NCBI GenBank assembly: GCA_902771445.1
Contig: CACXXD010000006.1
Coordinates: forward strand, 1-60,627
Reading direction: 5' to 3'
DNA length: 60,627 nt
DNA from: an uncultured Prevotellaceae bacterium
GTDB taxonomy: Bacteria; Bacteroidota; Bacteroidia; Bacteroidales; Bacteroidaceae
The notes under the pieces were generated by a model. The model was not told the origin of the DNA. It did no database searches and worked only from the letters and a program-made list of their open reading frames with translations. Positions 1-7,298 of this stretch are shown here, piece after piece (position 1 is the first letter of the stretch; each line of letters begins with the position of its first letter). The position numbers were made by a program, and so were the translations under genes.

Positions 1-234
1 TTTCCAGTGGTTCCCGTAACGGTCACTCCCTGCCAGTTCGTCAGATTTCGTCATGGTCAGCTTCTGTTCGCCATCAGAGGTGTCGATGTCGCTCATGGAA
101 AGGTTGTATTCCATCAGCAGCTTGCGCACCATCTTCGCTGCCTGGTATGCCTCGCCGGTACTGCCAATCTTCTCAGCGTTATACTGGAGCTTCAGCAGCT
201 TCTGGATCTTCTGTATGACATTTTCTTTCTCCAC
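1..234 (-). CDS. DUF2786-like protein, N-terminal part (runs off left edge)
   Basis: Read on the minus strand from a GTG at 234, 78 codons stay open to base 1, so the C-terminus lies outside the window. The N-terminus has the pattern KIQKLLKLQYNAEKIGSTG followed by EAYQAAKMVRKLLMEYNLS, which resembles the DUF2786 helical domain found in phages and integrative elements. The domain's function is not established. A GGAGG sits about 6 nt before the GTG, and the upstream gene stops 3 nt away, so the two are probably co-transcribed. I saw no ATG that would fit better. Confidence 0.6.
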   Translation of the reverse strand, partial: MEKENVIQKIQKLLKLQYNAEKIGSTGEAYQAAKMVRKLLMEYNLSMSDIDTSDGEQKLTMTKSDELAGSDRYGNHWK

Positions 235-237
235 AAT

Positions 238-735
238 TCAATCCTCCGTCGTTTCTGTTATCACTATCTTTTGGGTAAACGGTGAATATACCTCAGAGAC
301 ATCCCCGTGAGGATTTGTCTTCAGAAAGTCTTGCACAGCATCAAACTCTTCCTGTTCCAAACAGCGAAGGAGAAAATGTACAAACTTATCCTTTGGTTTG
401 AAGTTGTTCATCGACTGGCACATCTCATCGGCAGCGGTATAGTCCTCGCCGTAGTTCTGTACGAAACTTGCCTTATACAATTCTGAATGTATGTTCGGCT
501 GTGTGATCTCGAAGATACAATGATGCTTGACACCTTCCTCCAGCACCATTTCCCACTGAGGGACATAAGACTTATCGCCATCTTCCAGCTTCACTTCATA
601 AGTCCACTGGTAGAAACTGCCTGGCACGTTATCCTCTTCAAGGAAGCGGATTATCGTTGCCTTCTTTCCTTGGATCCAGATATTCTTTGAATCCTTGGAT
701 ATAATCACCTTGTCACCTGGTTTAAACTTTGCCAT
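238..735 (-). CDS. Hypothetical protein with possible SH3/KOW-like N-terminus
   Basis: A 165-aa protein that I do not recognise. The first 60 residues begin MAKFKPGDKVIISKD and alternate short hydrophobic strands with glycines, like small SH3/KOW-type barrels. The rest is acidic and helical. It is the second gene of a minus-strand run of short genes reading toward the left edge, with only 3 nt separating it from the next gene. The ATG at 735 is the only sensible start. It is probably an accessory gene of the mobile element. Confidence 0.65.
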   Translation of the reverse strand: MAKFKPGDKVIISKDSKNIWIQGKKATIIRFLEEDNVPGSFYQWTYEVKLEDGDKSYVPQWEMVLEEGVKHHCIFEITQPNIHSELYKASFVQNYGEDYTAADEMCQSMNNFKPKDKFVHFLLRCLEQEEFDAVQDFLKTNPHGDVSEVYSPFTQKIVITETTED

Positions 736-747
736 ATTATATACTCA

Positions 748-1017
748 TTATATACTTGATATATTATACTTGATGTTATCTCCAAGTTCTATTGTCTGTA
801 AAGGAAATATATCCAGCTGCTGTGCAGGTCTCTTGTAGTTCTTACAGGTAGTTACACACTGGCCACAACAATGTACTACTCCTGGGTCTATTTCACATTT
901 CTTTGTTCCGTCTATTTTCTTACAGTAGACGCATACTGGCGTTATCTCATGATGTAACCCTGTTTTCGCATCTATATAGAATACCCGCTGTCCGTCTGTA
1001 TAAACCTCACCTTTCAT
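748..1017 (-). CDS. Small cysteine-rich hypothetical protein
   Basis: An 89-aa protein of unknown function. Cysteines cluster at VYCKK, KKCE and CCGQCVTTCKNY (about residues 29-59), which suggests a small metal-binding or disulfide-stabilised knuckle. There is no signal peptide. It is packed 2 nt after the upstream coiled-coil gene and 12 nt before the next one, in the same minus-strand run. Confidence 0.6.
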   Translation of the reverse strand: MKGEVYTDGQRVFYIDAKTGLHHEITPVCVYCKKIDGTKKCEIDPGVVHCCGQCVTTCKNYKRPAQQLDIFPLQTIELGDNIKYNISSI

Positions 1018-1019
1018 CT

Positions 1020-1244
1020 TTAATATTCTATTTTAGCCGTTGCTGTCTCATAGATGCTGCTGTCGGCCAGTTTAATATATTCACGGCCTGCCAGTGCTGC
1101 CAGTCTGCTCTCCTGCTCCATACTTTCGTAACCTGTCTCTATCCGTCGCTGCATTTTGTCGATGGCTCTGTCGAGATCATCTTTCACACTGTCGAGCGTA
1201 CGCTGCACCTCCTTCAGCTTCTCTATATACTCTTCTGGTGTCAT
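1020..1244 (-). CDS. Small coiled-coil hypothetical protein
   Basis: A 74-aa protein. Residues 3-55 are charged and heptad-like (EYIEKLKEVQRTLDSVKDDL and onward), consistent with an alpha-helical coiled coil. No catalytic motif is visible. It lies between two other small genes with gaps of 7 nt and 2 nt, so it is an operon member. Function unknown. Confidence 0.6.
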   Translation of the reverse strand: MTPEEYIEKLKEVQRTLDSVKDDLDRAIDKMQRRIETGYESMEQESRLAALAGREYIKLADSSIYETATAKIEY

Positions 1245-1251
1245 AATTATT

Positions 1252-1635
1252 CTAAATTTTTCCGAATATTTCTTTGCTTATGCTTGTGATAGTCCTATCA
1301 AGGAGCTGTTTTTTAGAAGCAAGTTTTATCTTGGCCTTTTCAAGTTCCCTCTGTTTCCTGACGGTTGCCCGATATTTTATTTGGATCTCCAGTGTTTTTA
1401 TTTGAGATTCAAAAACCGCTATATCCTTACGGATTGAGGACGTTTGACGCTCTATTCCTTTTTCACACCTCCTTATCGTTGAGATATTAAACTTTGCCTT
1501 ACGACATGAGTTCACAAAACGCTGATGATCCTGTTTTTCCCATGAGTTTTCATTTTCCAACTCACGTTCAAGTTCCTGCTCAAAATCGAGATTCTCAGCA
1601 TAGGCAATATTCTTGTGGAGTTGTCCGAAATCCAT
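1252..1635 (-). CDS. Coiled-coil hypothetical protein
   Basis: A 127-aa, highly charged, helix-rich protein with a long predicted coiled coil over roughly residues 60-120. It shows no signal peptide, membrane segment or catalytic motif. It sits 4 nt downstream of the next gene in the same transcription direction. I do not recognise the family; it is accessory DNA of the element. Confidence 0.6.
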   Translation of the reverse strand: MDFGQLHKNIAYAENLDFEQELERELENENSWEKQDHQRFVNSCRKAKFNISTIRRCEKGIERQTSSIRKDIAVFESQIKTLEIQIKYRATVRKQRELEKAKIKLASKKQLLDRTITSISKEIFGKI

Positions 1636-1639
1636 AATA

Positions 1640-1957
1640 CTATTCTTTTTCAGCCTTTTCCTGTATTGGAAGAATATCCTCTGAATACGCCCATTTTTCC
1701 ACGCGGGATATTCTCACAAAGAATTCCCAGGCCATCTTGGTATTTACTGGATTCGGATACACCTTAATTCCCTTAGAACTCAATATTATTAGTTCACGTC
1801 CCGGATCTGGCTTTTTACTTGCCGGATTCCAAAGAAGGGATAAGAATATCAAGGCACCATGCATACAAGCATCCTGTGTACTGATAGGATAATCTTTCTT
1901 TTTACCAGTATCTTCTACTACTGCCTTTTCCAAGGCTTGTTTTATCTGTTCTGTCAT
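1640..1957 (-). CDS. Hypothetical protein
   Basis: Unrecognised protein of 105 aa from the ATG at 1957 (begins MTEQIKQALEKAV). An in-frame ATG at 1981 would add 8 residues but overlaps the 41-aa gene upstream by 17 nt. The 1957 start leaves a 7-nt gap and has AAGAAG before it, so I prefer it. The middle part (ALIFLSLLW) is hydrophobic but too short to be a convincing membrane span. It belongs to the minus-strand run of small genes. Confidence 0.55.
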   Translation of the reverse strand: MTEQIKQALEKAVVEDTGKKKDYPISTQDACMHGALIFLSLLWNPASKKPDPGRELIILSSKGIKVYPNPVNTKMAWEFFVRISRVEKWAYSEDILPIQEKAEKE

Positions 1958-1964
1958 AAGCTTC

Positions 1965-2090
1965 TTATTTTTGAATTTCATCGAGAAGATAAAAGGTAAA
2001 ATCTTCTACGGACATATTGTCAAACTTATCTGGATTATCACTGATAATTTCTTGTATCAAGTGAAAACACTGTCTCATTTTTTCTTTCAT
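1965..2090 (-). CDS. 41-aa small hypothetical protein
   Basis: An open frame of 41 codons from ATG 2090 to TAA 1965, beginning MKEKMRQCFHLIQEIISDNP. It starts 2 nt after the stop of the nuclease-like gene upstream and ends just before the next gene, so the spacing fits a real small operon member. No motif was recognised. Confidence 0.45.
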   Translation of the reverse strand: MKEKMRQCFHLIQEIISDNPDKFDNMSVEDFTFYLLDEIQK

Positions 2091-2092
2091 AA

Positions 2093-2644
2093 TTACTCCC
2101 TTTTATATTTTGTTTTAACAATAACACCGTTAACCGTCTTAGGTTTGATTGTTGTAACCTGGCCGCGATAGTTATAGATACCCTCTTTCAGTCCTTCACG
2201 TCTTAGAAGCGAACCGATAATATGAAAGTCGCCCTGTGACGGTGGAAAGATTTGCATTGGACTGGTGATTTTCTCAATATGAAATCGCCCCCGAATAACA
2301 GTACCGTCCCATTCCAACAAACCCCACCCTTCCGGAAGTTCTTCAGGCTTGATAATGCCCTTTGGAGCGAGATAATAACGAAACATTCCCACCTTTGAGT
2401 CATTTTCAGCCCTACGCCACCATTTTTTCTGATCTGCCACAAAATCAGCATGTGAGGTTTTTACCTCAATACAGATAGTGTCATCGCCATTAAAAGCCCA
2501 GATGTCCGGGTTTTCACCAACAAGACCAGGTTCCACCCAAACATACTTCCAATGTCCACGCCAGCGTTCACGGTTTTTCTTGTTACGAAGCCACTTTGCT
2601 CCTTCACAGCAGAGTTGGTAATGAAGGGAATTTGTCGCACTCAT
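2093..2644 (-). CDS. Putative PD-(D/E)XK superfamily nuclease
   Basis: A 183-aa protein. GENPDIWAF followed 9 residues later by CIEVKTSHADF gives the D-(x)n-E-x-K core of PD-(D/E)XK nucleases (about residues 47-62), with a downstream WW motif and basic residues. That fold includes Holliday-junction resolvases, restriction-like and repair nucleases; which activity applies here is not clear. It is an accessory gene of the mobile element and heads the small-gene run to its left. The ATG at 2644 gives a compact full-length domain. The catalytic assignment rests on motif reading only. Confidence 0.6.
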   Translation of the reverse strand: MSATNSLHYQLCCEGAKWLRNKKNRERWRGHWKYVWVEPGLVGENPDIWAFNGDDTICIEVKTSHADFVADQKKWWRRAENDSKVGMFRYYLAPKGIIKPEELPEGWGLLEWDGTVIRGRFHIEKITSPMQIFPPSQGDFHIIGSLLRREGLKEGIYNYRGQVTTIKPKTVNGVIVKTKYKRE

Positions 2645-2688
2645 TCATTACAAGTTTTATCTGTACTTGATCAGTCTATACTTCATCA

Positions 2689-2853
2689 TCAGATTTTCTG
2701 ACCATGGTCGTGGAACCAAGCCAGACCGTCAGCATAATCATTTCTCCTAACCCTGCGGCGGTAGTTTTTTTTCTGTTTCTTATACTTCTTGTTACAGTTG
2801 GAGTCACCTCCAAAAGCCGCCATCAACAGTAACCCAAATAAAAAGAGTCCCAT
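2689..2853 (-). CDS. 54-aa small protein, hydrophobic N-terminus and basic centre
   Basis: An open frame of 54 codons, ATG 2853 to TGA 2689. It starts with a hydrophobic stretch (MGLFLFGLLLMAAFG) followed by a strongly basic segment (KKYKKQKKNYRRRVRR). The hydrophobic part could be a signal or membrane anchor. It is the only plausible gene in this 280-bp interval. Function unknown. Confidence 0.45.
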   Translation of the reverse strand: MGLFLFGLLLMAAFGGDSNCNKKYKKQKKNYRRRVRRNDYADGLAWFHDHGQKI

Positions 2854-2924
2854 AGTTATATTGTTTTTAATCCGACCTAATTTTCATTTCTCGCGTACCT
2901 TATTATATTATTAAAGAGAGAGAG

Positions 2925-3476
2925 TTATTTCACACCGAAAGTAGAAACCTGTGATATATCAGTTGTGATGATAGCGTACTGTCCTGGTTCTGCGTTCTCA
3001 ATCACTACCAGATAACAGTCCCCGCCATACTTCTTTGCCTCAGACGGTACGGTGTTGAATGTCATCGTGGACTTCACTCCACTCAGAACACCGGCTTCTG
3101 CCAACTGATACTGACGCTTACCTTTCTTCACCTCGAACTGGAAGATACCGAACACATCTTTTGGATCCTTGTTGTTATCTCCCGTCTTGATGATGAATGT
3201 CACACGACCCTTCGGAAGCACCGTCTTTGATTCTACACCCTTCACGGTGAGGTTCACCTTACTCTTGTCGAGCAGGCCACTACCAGGAATAGGGATGTAT
3301 CCGAACTTCGACGAGCTGGTTTTCATAGCAGCCTGTTCCTTCTGGAGCAGTGTTGTCGTGCTGTCTGTGTTAATCACTACGACCTGACCGATGTACTCAG
3401 GCTCAAAATTCTTACCCTGTGCGAAGGTGCTCATGGCGACCATCACGCTTACGATCGAAATCAATAACTTTTTCAT
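2925..3476 (-). CDS. Secreted hypothetical protein
   Basis: A 183-aa protein with a clear signal peptide (MKKLLISIVSVMVAMSTFAQ, cleavage after the AQ). The mature part is predicted beta-rich and contains no catalytic motif that I recognise. There is no lipobox cysteine, so it is more likely periplasmic or secreted than lipidated. It is transcribed leftward from an AT-rich region that carries TAnnTTTG-type boxes. It resembles the small secreted accessory proteins of Bacteroidota mobile elements, but no specific role can be given. Confidence 0.7.
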   Translation of the reverse strand: MKKLLISIVSVMVAMSTFAQGKNFEPEYIGQVVVINTDSTTTLLQKEQAAMKTSSSKFGYIPIPGSGLLDKSKVNLTVKGVESKTVLPKGRVTFIIKTGDNNKDPKDVFGIFQFEVKKGKRQYQLAEAGVLSGVKSTMTFNTVPSEAKKYGGDCYLVVIENAEPGQYAIITTDISQVSTFGVK

Positions 3477-3522
3477 AATCTTACCGTTTTAAATTGTTAC
3501 TAATATTATTCTTTTTCTATTG

Positions 3523-3530
3523 CAAATATA
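3523..3530 (-). promoter_or_regulatory. -7 box for the secreted-protein gene
   Basis: The minus strand reads TATATTTG, matching the Bacteroidota -7 consensus TAnnTTTG, about 47 nt before the ATG at 3476. A second match (TAATTTTG, minus strand, 3667-3674) lies farther upstream and could give a leader of about 190 nt. I did not find a convincing -33 TTTG for either. Confidence 0.45.
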
Positions 3531-3704
3531 CACATTTTCTGTGAGTTTTGGAAAGGAGAAACCCTATGTTTCTGGAGGGAAATCCCTATACTTTTTATTC
3601 GCTTTCAGGTGCACTAAATTTTCCATTGAATGGCAAAATACATGTGCAAATCCCTTATTCTGAGGGCAAAATTACAAAAAATAAATGAAACTACCAAATT
3701 TTTG

Positions 3705-3745
3705 CAATAAATATTTTTATATTTCAATAAATATTTATATATTTG
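3705..3745 (+). promoter_or_regulatory. Promoter and direct-repeat operator of the receiver-parA operon
   Basis: TATATTTG (3738-3745) matches the -7 box. Immediately upstream are two exact copies of CAATAAATATTT at 3705-3716 and 3725-3736, spaced exactly 20 bp. The same 12-mer recurs once in front of the DUF3408-like gene (5292-5303), so it is a candidate binding site for the partition partner. The stretch from here to the first ORF at 3901 is otherwise non-coding. Confidence 0.5.
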
Positions 3746-3806
3746 CACACGAAAACATTGTAATATTTATGTTTTGCAATATAAAAATAATAAAAAAAAG
3801 AGGGGA

Positions 3807-3822
3807 TCGGGGCATACCCCGA
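3807..3822 (+). other. GC-rich hairpin in the leader before the small 53-aa gene
   Basis: TCGGGG-CATA-CCCCGA forms a 6-bp stem with a 4-nt loop in a locally GC-rich patch inside an AT-rich leader. It lies about 60 nt after the promoter and 80 nt before the first ORF. It could be an RNA hairpin, a protein site or part of a transfer origin; nothing here distinguishes these. Confidence 0.4.
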
Positions 3823-3900
3823 AGCGGCCAGCACCAAAACAGCAACCCGCATGGCGAACAAGACCATTGACTCCCCCCTTATACACCAAAAAGAAAAGGC

Positions 3901-4062
3901 ATGAGAGTGAAGTGTATCAAAGAACTAAAGAATCCCGCTATCAAGGTCGGTTGCGAATATACGGCTGATCGTGATACCTTCGGAATGTATGTCAGATATC
4001 CAGGTGGCAAGCATATCATGCCAGAGGATATTTTCAGAGAATGTTTCATAGAAGTACAATAA
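3901..4062 (+). CDS. 53-aa small hypothetical protein
   Basis: ATG 3901 to TAA 4060-4062 encodes 53 residues (begins MRVKCIKELKNPAIKVG). The predicted fold is a short beta-rich domain; I do not recognise it. It precedes the receiver-domain gene by 12 nt in the same direction and is probably the first gene of the parA operon. Confidence 0.5.
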   Translation: MRVKCIKELKNPAIKVGCEYTADRDTFGMYVRYPGGKHIMPEDIFRECFIEVQ

Positions 4063-4074
4063 ACAATATATAAT

Positions 4075-4497
4075 ATGAAGATACTTATTATTGAAGATGA
4101 TACCTTCAAATGCAAGGACATTGTAAAATTCCTGCAGGAGAATCTGCCCCAGGCAGAGATTGATACCGCCACCTCCTATGCTAAAGGAGTGAAGAAAGGC
4201 TATTCGGGGAAATACAACATAATCGTTGTAGATAACTGTCTGCCGTTCTATGACAGTAACCCTTATGACCTTCATCCAGATATGGCAGAGTTAATCATGG
4301 AAGAGTTGGATGAACTGGCCGGAGATACCGTCGGTAAGTTCATTATCTGTTCCCAGTATGAAACCGAGGATGAAGGAGAAAAACTGCGAAGAGTCCAGAA
4401 GCGGCGTAGCAGCGTCTGTCTGGGTGTTGTCAGGTATGAGTGTAATTGTGATAACTGGAAAGATGAACTCATTACCCTCATCAACACGACAATATAA
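4075..4497 (+). CDS. Stand-alone receiver-domain protein
   Basis: A 140-aa protein resembling a two-component receiver domain with no output domain. The acidic pair is present in MKILIIEDD (E7, D8, D9) and the likely phospho-acceptor is D53 in IIVVDNCLP. A Ser in FIICSQYE fits the switch-residue position. The conserved lysine near the C-terminus is not clear, so phosphorylation may be altered or absent. It lies 30 nt upstream of parA without an intervening promoter. A CheY-like protein tied to a partition operon is unusual; no kinase is present in the element part that I can see. Confidence 0.65.
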   Translation: MKILIIEDDTFKCKDIVKFLQENLPQAEIDTATSYAKGVKKGYSGKYNIIVVDNCLPFYDSNPYDLHPDMAELIMEELDELAGDTVGKFIICSQYETEDEGEKLRRVQKRRSSVCLGVVRYECNCDNWKDELITLINTTI

Positions 4498-4527
4498 TAT
4501 ATATATAACAAATAAAACTTTCACATT

Positions 4528-5283
4528 ATGGAAACAAAAGTCATTTCATTCGGAAACCACAAGGGAGGTGTTGCCAAGACTACAACAACGGCCAATGTAG
4601 GAAGTATCTTAGCGTCCAAGGGTTACAAGGTTCTTGTGGTAGACCTCGATGCACAAGCCAATCTCACTGTCAGTCTTCTGAAGAAAGAACCAGAAAACAG
4701 CATCTACTATGCCCTGACGGGAAAGACATCAGAGCTGCCTGTTATTCCTGTCACCGACAATCTCAGTATTGTACCAGCCTCTCTTCAGCTTGCCATGGCA
4801 GAGATGGAACTTACAGCCGCCATCTCCCGTGAGCGGATTCTTGCAGAACTCTTAGAGAAGGTGAAGCCGGATTATGATTTCATCCTTATCGACTGCCCAC
4901 CCTCATTGGGCCTGCTCACCCTTAACGCCTTCACTGCCTCCAACGAGATTATCATTCCGTTGGTTGCAGAGGTTCTTCCCTTCAAGGGTCTGACTATGAT
5001 TAACGATTTCATCAAACAGGTACAGCACCGGCTCAACAGGGAAGCACATATCTCCGGCATCCTTCTTACCAGATGGGAGTCCACCAAGCTCACCAAGGAG
5101 ATAGAGAGCCGTCTGCGCAACCAGTTAGGCAGTCTGGTGTTCGATGTCAAGATCCGCAAGAATATCGCCATTGCAGAAGCACCCTTGGAGAGCAAGAATA
5201 TTGTAGAATTTGACCCCAAGTGTAATGGTGCCCAGGACTATTGTGCCTTCACAGATGAATTGCTTACTATGGTTGGAATATAG
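4528..5283 (+). CDS. parA: ParA-family partition ATPase
   Basis: A 251-aa ParA/Soj-type protein. The deviant Walker A motif KGGVAKTT is at residues 12-19, VVDLDAQANLT is Walker A', and DFILIDCPPSLGLLTLNAF is Walker B and its flank. Such ATPases use a dynamic DNA-bound gradient to segregate plasmids or excised integrative elements. It is full length for a short ParA without an N-terminal HTH. It is followed by a DUF3408-like small protein, as is typical for Bacteroides conjugative elements, where the pair stands near the mobilisation genes. Confidence 0.92.
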   Translation: METKVISFGNHKGGVAKTTTTANVGSILASKGYKVLVVDLDAQANLTVSLLKKEPENSIYYALTGKTSELPVIPVTDNLSIVPASLQLAMAEMELTAAISRERILAELLEKVKPDYDFILIDCPPSLGLLTLNAFTASNEIIIPLVAEVLPFKGLTMINDFIKQVQHRLNREAHISGILLTRWESTKLTKEIESRLRNQLGSLVFDVKIRKNIAIAEAPLESKNIVEFDPKCNGAQDYCAFTDELLTMVGI

Positions 5284-5291
5284 AAATATTG

Positions 5292-5332
5292 CAATAAATA
5301 TTTCCGTATGTCGGAAAATATTTATAACTTTG
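5292..5332 (+). promoter_or_regulatory. Promoter with palindromic operator before the DUF3408-like gene
   Basis: TAACTTTG (5325-5332) is a -7 box. The spacer upstream of it is an almost perfect dyad: AAATATTTCCG (5296-5306), 5 nt, then CGGAAAATATTT (5312-5323). The left arm overlaps the CAATAAATATTT motif that also occurs twice upstream of the parA operon. This layout suits autoregulation by the partition proteins. Confidence 0.55.
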
Positions 5333-5373
5333 CGCACAATTATATGGTAATAATAACATAAAGGCATAAAGAC

Positions 5374-5742
5374 ATGACAAAGAAAGAACAAAAAGACGCT
5401 GCTATGGACCAGTTGTTTGGAGGTTTAACAAACCCTGCAACCACCGTATCAGAGTCACCATCAGGTCAACAGGACACCTCTCCTGCTGTATCAGGAACGG
5501 CACCTGTCTCTCCTAAGCAGAAAAAATATACAGAAGAGAATGAGCGAGTATGCACTATCATTAACTATGAGTTGGCATACAAGGCTCGCAAGATTGCCGA
5601 ACGCGAAGAACTGAACATCCGTGAAGTATATGAAGAAGGCCTGAGACGTATCATCAGCGCATACGAAGCAAAGAACGGCACCATCCGTGTTGCCCGAAAG
5701 AAAGGAAAGAAAGGAGATACAGATAAACTCTCCAGTCTCTGA
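5374..5742 (+). CDS. DUF3408-like ParB-type partner of ParA
   Basis: A 122-aa protein. Residues 1-55 are polar and probably disordered. Residues 56-105 (YTEENERVCTIINYELAYKA and the following helices) look like a short ribbon-helix-helix or helical DNA-binding unit, and the tail is basic (RKKGKKGD). DUF3408 proteins follow parA in Bacteroides integrative conjugative elements, which fits the position 90 nt downstream here. It has its own promoter with a dyad operator. The DNA-binding role is inferred from context. Confidence 0.65.
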   Translation: MTKKEQKDAAMDQLFGGLTNPATTVSESPSGQQDTSPAVSGTAPVSPKQKKYTEENERVCTIINYELAYKARKIAEREELNIREVYEEGLRRIISAYEAKNGTIRVARKKGKKGDTDKLSSL

Positions 5743-5884
5743 CCGTCATGAAGATTGTCACGAAGTTCTGGCGTTGGAGGTAGCCAAGAAACATCATCTG
5801 GAGTCGGAGGTTCTTATGTCCCTGGAGCAAGGTGATTCCCCGGACGAAGCATTACAAGAATGGGATATATATCCCTACGAATAA
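5687..5884 (+). CDS. Possible 65-aa small protein, start uncertain
   Basis: An open frame in another register runs from a GTG at 5687 to TAA at 5882-5884. The last 45 codons lie outside the DUF3408-like gene and encode an acidic, plausible sequence (LEVAKKHHLESEVLMSLEQ). There is no ATG in frame and no clear ribosome-binding site, so the true start may be a TTG near 5775. The stop codon runs into a strong terminator, which supports a transcribed reading frame. Confidence 0.35.
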   Translation: MLPERKERKEIQINSPVSDRHEDCHEVLALEVAKKHHLESEVLMSLEQGDSPDEALQEWDIYPYE

Positions 5885-5921
5885 CAACAGTCCCTGCCTC
5901 GGAAGAGACAGGGATTGTTGT
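5884..5921. terminator. Bidirectional terminator between convergent operons
   Basis: ACAACAGTCCCTG (5884-5896) pairs with CAGGGATTGTTGT (5909-5921), leaving one internal mismatch. It lies exactly between the end of the rightward parA operon and the end of the leftward ssb operon. Confidence 0.65.
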
Positions 5922-5936
5922 CTAAAGAAGTTTTTA

Positions 5937-6326
5937 TTATGCTTCAAATTCAATGTCTATACCATAGTCTATACATGCGTTTTGCATCTGGTGAACATAT
6001 CTGATGGCCCACGGTACCCGCTGAAAACTATGAGTGTCCTCGAAGTCCATATATCTGACTCCAGAATGGTATCTGATATATCTGTACCCACCAAGAGGTT
6101 TTATCCAAAGTTCCGGCATAGCCTTGTTAAGCATTTCGAAGCCGTTTTTCTTCAGGAAGTCCGTTGTTATAGGGATTCCTTCTACCTCATTACTACCACA
6201 AGTTTCATTCCCCCAATTATGTTTTACTGCCTTTACGCCCAGTTTAGGAGTATCAATAACAGTGACCTCATAGGTGCAAGCCTCGTAGATAACGAGATTT
6301 CCTAATCTAAGTTCCCGGGTATTCAT
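5937..6326 (-). CDS. Conserved phage/element hypothetical protein
   Basis: A 129-aa protein. It starts MNTRELRLGNLV, contains VEGIPITTDFLKKNGFEM and ends with an aromatic-rich IRYVHQMQNACIDYG segment. This architecture is familiar from hypothetical proteins scattered through Bacteroidota phages and mobile elements, but no function is known to me. Its ATG overlaps the stop of the upstream 57-aa gene (ATGA), indicating translational coupling. Confidence 0.7.
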   Translation of the reverse strand: MNTRELRLGNLVIYEACTYEVTVIDTPKLGVKAVKHNWGNETCGSNEVEGIPITTDFLKKNGFEMLNKAMPELWIKPLGGYRYIRYHSGVRYMDFEDTHSFQRVPWAIRYVHQMQNACIDYGIDIEFEA

Positions 6327-6496
6327 GATCTGACTGAATCTGTCGGTAAAGCATTATCATAGTTAATACCCTCATCAACACCGAGAGAGAAGAGTTTTTC
6401 CAGTTCCCTACGGTAATCCCTATCACTCATACCACCGTGCTTTCCACGTCTTACCTTCATTAGGTAATTGACCTGTTCGTTATGATTTCGTGCCAT
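6323..6496 (-). CDS. 57-aa small protein
   Basis: ATG 6496 to TGA 6323 encodes 57 residues (begins MARNHNEQVNYLMKVRRGKH). It is basic at the N-terminus and has no recognised domain. It sits 2 nt after the ssb stop and overlaps the next gene by 4 nt (ATGA), so it is very likely translated. Confidence 0.6.
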   Translation of the reverse strand: MARNHNEQVNYLMKVRRGKHGGMSDRDYRRELEKLFSLGVDEGINYDNALPTDSVRS

Positions 6497-6498
6497 AA

Positions 6499-6933
6499 TC
6501 AGAAAGGTAAATCGTCCGTATTATCTGCAGGAGCGGGGAAAGGAGCATCCTGTTGCTGTGCTTCCACCGTTACAGGCTGTCCCTGTGCAGCAGTCTGGTA
6601 ACTGTTGGTATCATCTTTCTTCTTGCCGGTTCTCACGAAGTCAATGAAGTTAGCCACGATAACAATCTGGGCATGAGCTTCACCATCCTTACCGATCCAG
6701 GTACTGGGTTCAAGCTGCTGACCCTCTACTGTTATCAAACTACCCTTAGTCAGATGGGGGGCCAGTTTCTCGACGTATCGAGGGATGTTACTACGTACAC
6801 GGATCCATAGTGTCCTGTTTTCACCTCTGCTATAGTAGTCCGTTGCTACATCCATAGAGAGAAACTTACCATTCTTACCTTCGATAACCTTTGCGCCATC
6901 CTTACCGATGCGTCCAATAAAATGACTGTTCAT
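6499..6933 (-). CDS. ssb: Single-stranded DNA-binding protein
   Basis: A 144-aa SSB. The N-terminal OB-fold (residues 1-110) contains FIGRIGKDG, WIRVRSNIP and KGSLITVEGQ. A glutamine/proline-rich linker follows, and the acidic tail DDLPF ends the protein, matching the universal SSB C-terminal tip that recruits replication and repair partners. Mobile elements often carry their own SSB to protect transferred single strands. It is transcribed with small element genes on both sides. An AT-rich interval (6934-7024) with a weak TAATTTCG box precedes it. Confidence 0.9.
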   Translation of the reverse strand: MNSHFIGRIGKDGAKVIEGKNGKFLSMDVATDYYSRGENRTLWIRVRSNIPRYVEKLAPHLTKGSLITVEGQQLEPSTWIGKDGEAHAQIVIVANFIDFVRTGKKKDDTNSYQTAAQGQPVTVEAQQQDAPFPAPADNTDDLPF

Positions 6934-7024
6934 AATCGTATTATTTAAATAATTACTGTGCGAAATTAAATATTTTCAATTATACACTGATGAGAAATAA
7001 ATTAAAAGTCATATATTAACGTTT

Positions 7025-7294
7025 TTACGACTGCCCGATAGGCGTCAGCATCGTATTCGGGATATTTCTTCCTACTGCCATCATCAACTGGAGTTTACTC
7101 TCGTTAGAGAGCTGCACCATACTGTTCATGTTATAATGAACATTCGCCGTGAACACCATTTTCGGAAGGTTGCGGATGCCCCATTTGGGGCTTGTCCGCT
7201 TCCAGATTCCGATGGTTTTCTTATTCAGTCGTATTGTACCGTTAGCGGCAAACACGAGATACGCCTGTTTGAAGTTTGGTCTTGTGATAATCAT
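7025..7294 (-). CDS. Hypothetical protein
   Basis: An 89-aa protein that I do not recognise. The N-terminal half has a beta-hairpin-like pattern (FKQAYLVFAANGTIRLNKKT) and the C-terminal half is helical. It is separated from ssb by an AT-rich 90-bp gap and follows a small membrane protein by 4 nt. Probably an element accessory gene. Confidence 0.55.
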   Translation of the reverse strand: MIITRPNFKQAYLVFAANGTIRLNKKTIGIWKRTSPKWGIRNLPKMVFTANVHYNMNSMVQLSNESKLQLMMAVGRNIPNTMLTPIGQS

Positions 7295-7298
7295 AATC

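Noticed and set aside
3774-3968. 64-codon plus-strand ORF across the leader hairpin
   Set aside because: Composition is extremely Lys/Pro/Arg-rich and it overlaps the better 53-aa frame starting at 3901.
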